NCBI RefSeq assembly: GCF_003034915.1
Contig: NZ_PZJX01000030.1
Location: forward strand, 1-64,000
DNA length: 64,000 bases
Direction of reading: 5' to 3'
Source of the DNA: Mesorhizobium helmanticense
GTDB taxonomy: Bacteria; Pseudomonadota; Alphaproteobacteria; Rhizobiales; Rhizobiaceae
The position numbers and the translations under genes were made by a program. Shown here piece after piece: positions 15,473 to 23,600 of the stretch (within the stretch, counting starts at the first letter, position 1; each line of letters opens with the position of its first letter). Below the pieces are notes generated by a model, which was given only the letters and a program-made list of their open reading frames with translations, made no database searches and had not been told where the DNA came from.

Positions 15473-16942
15473 TTGAAGCCAATCGTTGCAGGACAGCCAA
15501 TCATCGCGGGACGGAATGCGGCGGCAGCCGCCAATGCGGTTCGAGCACCCTCGATCCGATGGGTGCTCGCCGGCCTGTCGCTGTCGATGCTGCTGTCCTC
15601 GCTCGGCACCAGCATCGCCAATGTCGGATTGCCGAATTTGGCGCTAGTGTTCAACGCCTCCTTCCAGGACGTCCAGTGGATCGTGCTGGCCTATCTCCTG
15701 GCGATCACCACGATGATCGTCAGCGTCGGACGGCTCGGCGACATCGCCGGCCGCCGCCGGCTGCTGCTGGCCGGTATCGTCCTGTTCACCGCGGCCTCCG
15801 GCCTGTGCGGCGTGGCACCCACGCTCTGGTGGCTGGTCGCGGCCCGGGCCGTGCAGGGCCTGGGGGCGGCCATCATGATGGCCCTGACCATCGCCTTTGT
15901 CGGCGACACCGTTCCGAAAGCAAGGACCGGCAGCGCCATGGGTCTGCTTGGAACGATGTCGGCGGTCGGCACCGCGCTCGGCCCATCGCTGGGCGGCGTA
16001 CTGATCGCCGGCTTCGGCTGGCGGGCAATCTTTCTCGTCGCGGTGCCGCTGGGCATGCTGACTTTTTACCTCGCGCATCGCCATTTGCCGGTCGATCGCG
16101 TCGAGCCGAAGGCCGACCGGGCCGGCTTCGACGCCATCGGCACATTGCTGCTTGCCCTGACGCTCGCCGCCTACGCGCTCGCCATGACGGTCGGGCGCGG
16201 CAGTTTCGGTCCGCTCAACCTGGCGCTGTCGCTGGCTGCCCTGTTCGGGGCCGGCCTCTTCGTGTTCGCCGAGGCAAAGATACCATCACCGCTCGTCCGA
16301 CTGGCGATGTTCCGCGATCCGGTGCTGAGTGCGAGCCTCGCCATGAACGCGCTGGTTTCGACGGTGATGATGGCAACGCTGGTGGTCGTGCCATTCTACC
16401 TCTCCCGCGCGCTCGGGCTCAGCGAGGCTCTCGTTGGGCTGACCATGTCGATTGGCCCGGTCATCTCCGCTCTGAGCGGTGTCGCGGCGGGCCGCATCGT
16501 CGACCGTCTGGGCGCACCGGCGATGGTCGGAGCCGGGCTTATGCTGATGGCGGCTGGTTCGTTCGCCCTGTCCGTCATTCCGGCATCGTTCGGGATTGCA
16601 GGCTACATTGCCGCTATCATCGTCCTGACCCCCGGCTATCAGATGTTCCAGGCGGCCAATAACACTGCCGTCATGATGGATGTCAGGCCGGACCGGCGCG
16701 GCGTCGTTTCCGGCATGCTCAGCCTGTCGCGCAATCTCGGCCTCATCACCGGCGCATCCGTCATGGGCGCGGTGTTCGCGCTCGCATCGGCGACCACCGA
16801 CATCGCAACCGCGCCTCCCGAAGCCGTTGCATCGGGCATGCGGGTCACCTTCGCCGTGGCGGCAAGCCTGATTGTCACGGCACTCGCCATCGCGGCCGCA
16901 AGCCATGTCCTCGCCACGCCGCGGACCGGTTCGCAGACATGA
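15473..16942 (+). CDS. MFS exporter, DHA2-like drug efflux family
   Basis: 489-residue inner-membrane transporter with about 14 hydrophobic segments. Typical drug:H+ antiporter motifs are LGTSIANVGLPNLALVF (motif D1-like), WIVLAYLLAITTMIVSVGRLGDIAGRR (motif A region, ending GRLGDIAGRR), and GLGAAIMMALTIAFV. The start is taken at TTG 15473, six bases after ACGGAG; a GTG at 15398 would add a hydrophilic 25 residues. It is divergent from a LysR gene that probably regulates it. Substrate unknown. Confidence 0.86.
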   Translation: MKPIVAGQPIIAGRNAAAAANAVRAPSIRWVLAGLSLSMLLSSLGTSIANVGLPNLALVFNASFQDVQWIVLAYLLAITTMIVSVGRLGDIAGRRRLLLAGIVLFTAASGLCGVAPTLWWLVAARAVQGLGAAIMMALTIAFVGDTVPKARTGSAMGLLGTMSAVGTALGPSLGGVLIAGFGWRAIFLVAVPLGMLTFYLAHRHLPVDRVEPKADRAGFDAIGTLLLALTLAAYALAMTVGRGSFGPLNLALSLAALFGAGLFVFAEAKIPSPLVRLAMFRDPVLSASLAMNALVSTVMMATLVVVPFYLSRALGLSEALVGLTMSIGPVISALSGVAAGRIVDRLGAPAMVGAGLMLMAAGSFALSVIPASFGIAGYIAAIIVLTPGYQMFQAANNTAVMMDVRPDRRGVVSGMLSLSRNLGLITGASVMGAVFALASATTDIATAPPEAVASGMRVTFAVAASLIVTALAIAAASHVLATPRTGSQT

Positions 16943-16966
16943 AAAAGGCCGGGACTGGCCCGGCCT
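16942..16966 (-). terminator. Terminator between two convergent MFS genes
   Basis: AGGCCGGG (16946-16953) pairs with CCCGGCCT (16959-16966) around a 5-base loop. On the minus strand the stem is followed by TTTTT, so it is a standard intrinsic terminator for the Bcr-type efflux gene ending at 16988. It also follows immediately after the plus-strand exporter. Confidence 0.8.
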
Positions 16967-16987
16967 ATTCCTGAGATCTGGCGATGG

Positions 16988-18193
16988 TTACTCGGCCGGC
17001 GCTTCGACTGTTTCGCGTCCACGGCCGAGCGACACCTTGGCCAGGGTGAACGAGATCACCGCGCAAAGCGTGATGCCGGCGACCATCGGCAGCGGTGTTC
17101 CGTCGAAGAACACGCCGGCGACACCCATGGCGACCGCGCCGATGGCGAAATGCAGCGTGCCCATCAGGGCCGAGGCGGTGCCGGCGATTTCGCCATGCTC
17201 CTCCATGGCCAGCACCGACGTCGTCGGGATGACCAGGCCGAGAAAACCGTAGCCGATGAACAGCAGCGCCGCCATCACGTCGAGCCGGTCGACGCCGGAC
17301 GCCATGATCGCGAACAGCACCACCATCGTCGTCGCATAGCCGACCACCGCGATGCGCACCACGCGCCGCAGCCCGAAGCGCTCCGACAGCAGGCCGGTCA
17401 ACTGCGACATACCGATGAAGGCCACCGCGTTGATCGAGAAGAACACGCTGTAGACCGAAGGCGACAACCCATAGTGGTCGATCAGGATGAAGGAGGAACT
17501 CGACAGATAGACGAAGAAGCTCGCAATGCCGAAGCCGGCGATGGCCGTCAGGCCAAGGAAGTTGCGATCGCCCATCAGGAAGCGGTAGCCTGAAAGCGCC
17601 GTGCCGAAGGAGGAGCCGGCGCGCTCTTCAACCGGCCGCGTTTCCTTCAGCGAGGTGGCGAGCAGGATGGTGGCGAGCACCGCCGCGCCCGTCACCGTCC
17701 AGAACACGGCGCGCCAGCCGAAATTCTCGATGATGACGCTGCCGGTCAGCGGCGCCAGGATCGGCGACACGGAAAACACCAGCATCAGGAGCGACATCAG
17801 CTTGGCCGCCTCGGTGCCGGTGTGCAGGTCACGCACGATGGCGCGCGGCACCGCCATGCCGGCGCTGGCGCCGAGCCCTTGCAGGAAACGGAAGGCGATC
17901 AGCCATTCGATGGTCGGCGCCATCGCCGAGCCGACGCCGCCGACCATGAACAGCGCCAGACCGCCATAGAGCGGCAGCTTGCGGCCAACCATGTCGGAGA
18001 TCGGTCCGACGAGGATCTGGCCGAAACCCATGGACAGGAAGAAGATCAGCAGGCTCATCTGCACGGCGGCCGTGCTGGCGTTGAGGTCTTCGCCGATCGA
18101 AGGCAATGCCGGGAGATACATGTCGATGGCGAAGGGGCCGATGGCGGACAACAGGCCGAGCACGACCGCAATGCGGAGGAATTTAGGACTCAT
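16988..18193 (-). CDS. Bcr/CflA-family multidrug efflux MFS transporter
   Basis: 401-residue 12-helix transporter. FAIDMYLPALPSIGEDLNAS, FGQILVGPISDMVGRKLPLY and RFLQGLGASAGMAVPRAIVRD are hallmark sequences of the Bcr/CflA group. The start at MSPKFLRIAV (18193) gives the usual family length. It is divergent from a TetR regulator. Its promoter TTGACG-N17-TAAATT contains a palindromic operator in the spacer, so repression by the TetR protein and induction by a drug or metabolite is very likely. The substrate is not predictable. Confidence 0.92.
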   Translation of the reverse strand: MSPKFLRIAVVLGLLSAIGPFAIDMYLPALPSIGEDLNASTAAVQMSLLIFFLSMGFGQILVGPISDMVGRKLPLYGGLALFMVGGVGSAMAPTIEWLIAFRFLQGLGASAGMAVPRAIVRDLHTGTEAAKLMSLLMLVFSVSPILAPLTGSVIIENFGWRAVFWTVTGAAVLATILLATSLKETRPVEERAGSSFGTALSGYRFLMGDRNFLGLTAIAGFGIASFFVYLSSSSFILIDHYGLSPSVYSVFFSINAVAFIGMSQLTGLLSERFGLRRVVRIAVVGYATTMVVLFAIMASGVDRLDVMAALLFIGYGFLGLVIPTTSVLAMEEHGEIAGTASALMGTLHFAIGAVAMGVAGVFFDGTPLPMVAGITLCAVISFTLAKVSLGRGRETVEAPAE

Positions 18194-18331
18194 GGTGTAG
18201 GCATCTTTCGAATCTGGTTGCCGCCGCGGACCGGCGTCTAACCCCAGGACGTTCCATCCCGTCAAATTCCTACCCTGCAGGACCGAATTCTTCGTCCCTG
18301 CCGAGCGAAATCTCTCTATGTAAGGTCCACA

Positions 18332-18360
18332 AATTTAGACACTCTTGTCCAATTCGTCAA
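18332..18360 (-). promoter_or_regulatory. Promoter of the Bcr-type efflux gene
   Basis: On the minus strand, TTGACG (18360-18355) and TAAATT (18337-18332) are spaced by 17 bases. Predicted transcription starts near 18325, giving a 5' leader of about 130 bases to the ATG at 18193. The spacer is filled by the TetR-type palindrome. Confidence 0.65.
18335..18352. promoter_or_regulatory. TetR-type operator between efflux gene and regulator
   Basis: The 18-bp element TTaGACA-N4-TGTCcAA is an inverted repeat with 6 of 7 arm positions matching. It lies inside the spacer of the efflux-gene promoter and overlaps the -35 box of the regulator gene, so one bound repressor dimer would block both. This is the expected layout of an autoregulated TetR/efflux pair. 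Confidence 0.7.
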
Positions 18361-18373
18361 TCACCTCTATATA
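18345..18373 (+). promoter_or_regulatory. Promoter of the TetR gene, possibly leaderless
   Basis: TTGTCC (18345-18350) and TATATA (18368-18373) are 17 bases apart. The ATG of the regulator is at 18381, only 8 bases after the -10 box, so transcription would begin at or just before the start codon. No Shine-Dalgarno sequence is present, which agrees with a leaderless mRNA. Confidence 0.55.
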
Positions 18374-18380
18374 GATTTCC

Positions 18381-19070
18381 ATGAAGCTCGGCGTTTCTCC
18401 TGACATTGTCCCGTCACGCGGCCATGAGGCCAAGCGTGTCTCCATCATGGATGCTGCCAGTGAGGTGTTCTGCCGCGAGAGCTTCGCCGGCGCCAATATC
18501 GACATGATCGCCGCCGAAGCCGGCGTGTCGCGCCAGACGATCTATAATCACCATGGCGACAAGGAGAAACTCTTCGTCGCCATCGTCCGCGATCTCACAG
18601 AGCGCTGCAATGCGGGCATCTTCGCCACCATTTCGACCTTTCCCGACCAGCCGAAGGATCTCGAGGCCGACCTGATCGCCTTCGCCGTGCGCATGAACCG
18701 CAACTGCATCTGCAACCGCGACGGAAAATTCCTGCGCAAGCTGATCCAGACCGAGGGCGAGCGCTATCCCGAACTCTTCGCTGAATGGCGCGAACAGGGA
18801 CCGGGCAGGACGTGGCCGGCGATCGCAGCCCGCTTTGCCCGCCTCGCCCATGCCGGTTTTCTCGACATTGACGATCCCGATGTCGCGGCGCGCCAGTTCA
18901 TGGCGCTTGCCAATGCCGAACTGCAGACCACCTTCATGCTCGGCGGCACGCCCGACGAAGACGAGGTGCTGCAATCCGCGACGCATGGCGTGCGCACCTT
19001 CCTGCGCGCCTTCGGCAAGCGGCAGCCTGCAGCCAACGCGAGCAAACAGGGCGCGCTTGCCAACGCCTGA
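18381..19070 (+). CDS. TetR/AcrR-family repressor
   Basis: 229-residue regulator. The N-terminal HTH is clear: IMDAASEVFCRESFAG, MIAAEAGVSRQTIYNHHGDKE. The C-terminal ligand domain resembles the AefR-like TetR_C group (RKLIQTEGERYPELFAEWRE). It is divergent from the Bcr-type exporter and should repress it and itself through the palindrome at 18335-18352. ATG at 18381 is used because the HTH begins soon after; there is no good alternative. Confidence 0.9.
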   Translation: MKLGVSPDIVPSRGHEAKRVSIMDAASEVFCRESFAGANIDMIAAEAGVSRQTIYNHHGDKEKLFVAIVRDLTERCNAGIFATISTFPDQPKDLEADLIAFAVRMNRNCICNRDGKFLRKLIQTEGERYPELFAEWREQGPGRTWPAIAARFARLAHAGFLDIDDPDVAARQFMALANAELQTTFMLGGTPDEDEVLQSATHGVRTFLRAFGKRQPAANASKQGALANA

Positions 19071-19244
19071 TGCAGGTCGCCCAAAGCGCGTAGCGGTTTT
19101 GAAACCACGACATGCATGAAATAAAGCGATCAAATCTCAGGCATCGTTGCCTCGCATCTGCACGCTCGGCCTCTATATCCGGTTTACGCCGCCCTCAAGC
19201 TTGATTACAGCTATGCGGACGATTCAACGGAACCTGACTGGCAT

Positions 19245-19772
19245 ATGGCCGACGACCACATCCGCTACGACATTCTGGCCCAGGAGGCCTTGCGCGGCGT
19301 CATGCGCAAAGTCCTGGCCGAGGTCGCGCGCACCGGCCTCCCCGGCAACCATCATTTCTTCATCACCTTCCTGACCGGCGCGCCGGGCGTGCGCGTGTCT
19401 TCGCGGCTGCGCGAGCGCTATCCCGAACAGATGACCATCGTCATCCAGTTCCAGTATTGGGACCTGAAGGTCACCGACACCGGCTTCGAGGTCGGGCTGT
19501 CCTTCTCCGACGTGCCGGAAAAGCTGGAAATCCCGTTCTCGGCCGTACGCGGCTTTTATGACCCGTCCGTCAATTTCGAGCTTGAATTCGACGTGAAGAC
19601 GGAAACTTCGGAGGACGAAGCCACCCAGCCTTCCGAGCCTCTGGCCATCGTCGCCGAGAAGAAGCCGGAAACCAAGAAGAAGGCCGCCGAGGCCGAAAAG
19701 AAGCCTGCCGCGGCCGACGCCGCGGCCAAGGGCGCCGACGTGGTGTCCCTCGACGCCTTCCGCAAGAAATAA
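19245..19772 (+). CDS. sspB: SspB-alpha, ClpXP adaptor
   Basis: 175-residue adaptor that delivers ssrA-tagged proteins to ClpXP. The N-terminal two thirds carry the alphaproteobacterial SspB fold: DHIRYDILAQEALRGVMRKVL, NHHFFITFLTGAPGVRVS, LRERYPEQMTIVIQFQYWDL and FSAVRGFYDPSVNFELEF. A Lys/Ala/Glu-rich flexible linker (about residues 120-160) leads to the short C-terminal VVSLDAFRKK, the usual ClpX-binding end. It functionally matches the tmRNA gene 7 kb to the left. It is followed at 18 bases by a DUF4169 gene. Confidence 0.94.
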   Translation: MADDHIRYDILAQEALRGVMRKVLAEVARTGLPGNHHFFITFLTGAPGVRVSSRLRERYPEQMTIVIQFQYWDLKVTDTGFEVGLSFSDVPEKLEIPFSAVRGFYDPSVNFELEFDVKTETSEDEATQPSEPLAIVAEKKPETKKKAAEAEKKPAAADAAAKGADVVSLDAFRKK

Positions 19773-19790
19773 CCCAACGGGCCGCGCGAG

Positions 19791-20036
19791 ATGGCCGACA
19801 TCGTCAATCTCCGCCATGCCCGCAAACAGAAGGCGCGCGCCGAAAAGGAGCGCCTGGCCGAACAGAACCGGGCGCTGCATGGCCGCTCCAGGACCGAGCG
19901 GGAGCGTGACCGGCTAGCCGCCGACAAGGGCGAGAAGTTCGTTTCAGGCCATCGCCGCGAAAAGCCAGGCGAACCGGGCGACCAGAACATCGGACCGAAA
20001 AATGCGCGGCGATTTTCGGATGAATCCGATGCCTGA
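19791..20036 (+). CDS. DUF4169 family small basic protein
   Basis: 81-residue, highly charged protein starting MADIVNLRHARKQKARAEKE, the signature of DUF4169. Predicted mostly helical and perhaps nucleic-acid binding, but no function is known. It sits 18 bases after sspB and 11 bases before a ribbon-helix-helix gene, so these three are likely one transcript, an order common in rhizobia. Confidence 0.87.
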   Translation: MADIVNLRHARKQKARAEKERLAEQNRALHGRSRTERERDRLAADKGEKFVSGHRREKPGEPGDQNIGPKNARRFSDESDA

Positions 20037-20047
20037 AATGAAGTGAA

Positions 20048-20272
20048 ATGAGCCCGGTCGAAAAACGCTCGGTGACCATTCGCGGCCATCGCACCAGCTA
20101 TTCCCTCGAAAAGCCCTTCTATGACGATCTCGTCGCCATTGCGGCTGAACGAAAACTGACGCTTGCCGCACTGGTCGCCGAAATCGATGAAACCCGCCCC
20201 CGCGACGCCAACCTGTCGTCGGCGCTCAGGCTCTACGTCCTGGACTGGGCCAAGCGCGCCAACAATGCTTGA
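20048..20272 (+). CDS. Ribbon-helix-helix domain protein
   Basis: 74-residue protein. RSVTIRGHRTSYSLEKPFYDDL forms the strand and first helix and IAAERKLTLAALVAEIDETR the second helix of an RHH_4-type DNA-binding fold. Rhizobial relatives sit beside DUF4169. It may act as a small transcription factor; target unknown. It is the third gene of the sspB-DUF4169 group. Confidence 0.82.
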   Translation: MSPVEKRSVTIRGHRTSYSLEKPFYDDLVAIAAERKLTLAALVAEIDETRPRDANLSSALRLYVLDWAKRANNA

Positions 20273-20332
20273 GGTCTGGATCGTTTAGGCGACGCCACCC
20301 CTGGGCGCTGGACATCTAGAGGAAGGCCAGAG

Positions 20333-20638
20333 ATGAAACGTCATCTGATACGCTACAAGACCAAACCAGAAAGAGCCGATGAGAACGAGCGGTTGATCAA
20401 GGCCGTTTTCCAGGAGTTGCAGGACAAATCGCCAGATGGCGTTCGCTATATGACCTTGCGGTCCGGTGACGGGACATTCGTCCATTTGGTCGAGACGGAA
20501 ACCGATGCGCATGCCGATATCATCACCGGGCTGGCCGCATTCGAGGCATTTCAAAACGGCATCAGGGATCGCTGCAGCGAACGCCCGCAACGTGAGGAGA
20601 TGATCGTGGTGGGCAGCTACAGGATGCTGGATAAGTAG
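20333..20638 (+). CDS. Small ABM-like (dimeric alpha-beta barrel) protein
   Basis: 101-residue protein with strands and helices arranged as in antibiotic-biosynthesis-monooxygenase-like folds: MKRHLIRYKTKPERADENERLI, then KSPDGVRYMTLRSGDGTFVHLV and MIVVGSYRML. There is an AGAGGAAGG ribosome site before the ATG. No catalytic residues can be recognised, so only the fold is suggested. It is 60 bases after the RHH gene and convergent with asmA. Confidence 0.6.
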   Translation: MKRHLIRYKTKPERADENERLIKAVFQELQDKSPDGVRYMTLRSGDGTFVHLVETETDAHADIITGLAAFEAFQNGIRDRCSERPQREEMIVVGSYRMLDK

Positions 20639-20681
20639 TCGAGGCTTACGGTGAACTACGGGAAGGCCTCGCCCTACCGCC

Positions 20682-23600
20682 CTATTGCAACGACTTCAGC
20701 AAATTTTCGATCGAAGACGGCTTAAGCTGCGGTTTCGGCGTGGCTTCGGCCGGCGGCGGGTTGTCGTTGGCTGGCGGTTGCGGTGCGCGCTCCACCTTCG
20801 GCGCCTCTGCCGCGGCTTTGCGCTCGGCGTCGAGCTTGGCTTTTTCCTCGGAGGCGATCCGCATCGCCTCCTCCGCTTTCTGGCGCTCTTCCTCTTCGAC
20901 TTGTGCCTTCTTGGCTGCCTCGGCGGCCCTTCGCTCGGCCTCGGCCTTGGCTTCGGCCTCTGCCTTGGCCTTCGCCTGCGCTTCCTCTTCTGGCTTTGCC
21001 TTGGCTTCGGCGTCTGTCTTGGCTTTGGCTTCGGCGTCCGCCTTGGCCTTCGCTTCCGCCTCCTCGGCGGCCTGTTGCTTGGCCTTGGCGTTCGCCTCAG
21101 CGTCCGCCCTGGCCTTGGCTTCCGCTTCGGCCTGGGCTTGCGCCTCGGCTTCGGCCTTCGCCCTGGCGTCAGCCTCGGCTTGCAGCCGCGCCGCTTCTTC
21201 CTGCTTGCGCAATTCCTCGGCTGCCCTCTCGCGCTCGCTCTGCAGGGCCGCGTAATAACGCACCTCGCGCCGCAGCCGCTGTTTCTCAAGCAGAGCCGCC
21301 TGCATGGCCTCGACCCGCTGCTGCTCTTTTTCCAGCGCACGCTGGGTCAGGAACTGCGCCAGCGGCTCGCTGTCGAATTGCCGTTTTGGGGCGCTGAACG
21401 GTCCGTCGACGCTGAAATTCAGGGTCGGTTCAGAACCGACCAGCGCCTCGTCGCCCGGCCGATAGGTGATCGAGCCGGTGGCGGCGACCGTGCTGGTGTT
21501 CAGGTCCGCGGTGATGTCGGCGGACAAGGTCGCCGCCGGATTGTCGAAATTGACCGGCGGCGCCCTCAGCGTGCCGCCGGCCACGGTGAAGGCGATGTCC
21601 GTATCCCCAGCCGGAAAACTGCCGTCCACGGCAATCTGGGGCGCGAAGCCGGCGGTCTTGGCCGCATCGATGTCGCGCCCGATCGCATCGGCCTTGGCGA
21701 TGAAGGCGCCAAAAGCACCGGGATTGACGCCGGCAATGGTCAAGCCCTTCAGCGCCGCGGTCCCCGAGCCGGACAATGCCGCAATCATCGCATCGACCGA
21801 TTTGCCGCTGGTCGAAAGCGCCGTCGAGAAATCGCCGTTGCCGCTGATGCCGGCCTCCGGCATTACGGTGGACAGGTCGGTGCCGGCAAGTTTCATCTGG
21901 CCGGAAAACAGCCCGGTGCCCTCATTGTTCTTCAGCTCGAACAGCCCGGTAAGCTTGCCGCCGAAGAGCTTTGCCTTGAGGTCCGACACACGGATGCCTT
22001 CCTGGTCAAGCTTCAGCGACAGCGTCCCATCATAGGCCGTGGCCAGCGGACCGGCGGCCAGCGCCGCCGTGGTCAGGTCGAGGTCCGCGGTGAACGGCAG
22101 GCTGGATTTCTGGCTGAACGGGGCGGTCGGCCAGGTTCCGTTCGTGTCGAGGAAAGACTGGTCACCGAACAGCATCACCGCCATCGGATCGAGATCGAGT
22201 TCATCGAGCGCCAGCGCGCCGGCGAGATGCGGCAATCCATCCTTGGTATCGACATTGACGTCGCCGGAAACTGCCGCCTCGTTGATGGCGCCGCTGAGGC
22301 CGCTCAGCACCAGGAGGCCGTTGCCATAATCGGCATCGGCTGCAAGCGAGGTCGACATGCCTGCCCCCATGCCCGGCATGCCGACGCCGGTCGTCATCAG
22401 CCATGGCTCGATGTCGGTGGCCTCGAGGCTGACTTTGCCCTTGGCAGTGCGGCCTTGCGGCGTCTCGGCCACCGTCCCGTCGAAACCGGCCTTGAAGTCG
22501 TTGCCGGCGAGGCTGAAACTCGTCGCCATGCCGCCGCCAAACGTGCCCTTCGCCGAGACATCGGTTGTCGCCTCGCCGAGCATGCCGAGCGGCAGCGCAG
22601 GCAGGCCGTAAAGTGCCAGAAGCGCCGTCGCGTCGGGATTCCTGGCATTGAAGGTCAGCGTCAGCGGCGCCTCGAGCAGCCGGTCGGCCGCGCCCTTGCC
22701 CGACAGCGATGCCGAGAAGGCCGAGCCGCCGGCCTTTCCTTGCGCGCTCACCGCCAGCCCCGTGGTGCCGTCGCCATTGTCGGCGGCACTCGATACCAGA
22801 TCGATGCGCGCATCCTGGAACAGTTCGGGATAGGCCGCCACGCGGGTCTTCAGCCCTGCCAGTATGGCATTGTCCGGATAGTGCTGCGCCGCCACGTCGA
22901 TCAGCGGCTTGAGGTCGACGGCAACCACCGACGCGTCAAGCTTGCCGGTCGGGCTCTGCGGGAAATCCTTGACCCGGCCGGTGGCGCTGATCGATGCGCC
23001 GGCAAGTCCACCGACTGAAAGCCGGTCGATTTCGAGCAGCCCGTCGCGCAGCCTCAGGGCGGTATCGACCGTATCGGCGGTCAGCCCGCCGGCGCTGACC
23101 GGCCCCGCCTTGATCTGGAAATCGAGATCGCGGTCGGAAAACCGGTTGGCGCCCTTGTCGCTGATGAAGATCGAGGCGAAGGCGGCAAGGCCGTCGACAT
23201 CGAGTTCGCCGCCTTCGAGCCGCATCAGCACCGATGGCTTGGCGTCGTCGGGCTGGCTGGAATCGATACGGCCGGAAAATTTCGCCTTGCCGAGCACAAG
23301 TTCAAGGTCGCTGAAAGCCTGGCGCTTTTCGGTCAGGTCGACATTCGCCTTGAAACCGGCGGCCGGCAGCCGACGGATCGCCTCGTCGACATCCTTCGAC
23401 AGCCAGGCGGCAAAGCCTGACGGTTGCGCCACCGCCAGAAGCAGCGAACCGGTGAAGCCGAAATGGTTCTCCACGCTGAGCATGCCATTGGCTTCCAGCC
23501 TGGCGCGGCCGGGCAGCGTCGCGGCCAGCGACTTCACCGACCAGCCGCCATCGGTCGGCTCGGCGGAAAGGTGAACGTCGCGAACCGTCGTGTCGCCGGC

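Noticed and set aside
20685..23018. 777-codon open frame opposite asmA
   Set aside because: Antisense of the AsmA gene; low-complexity Gly/Leu/Arg sequence without domain, no ribosome site.
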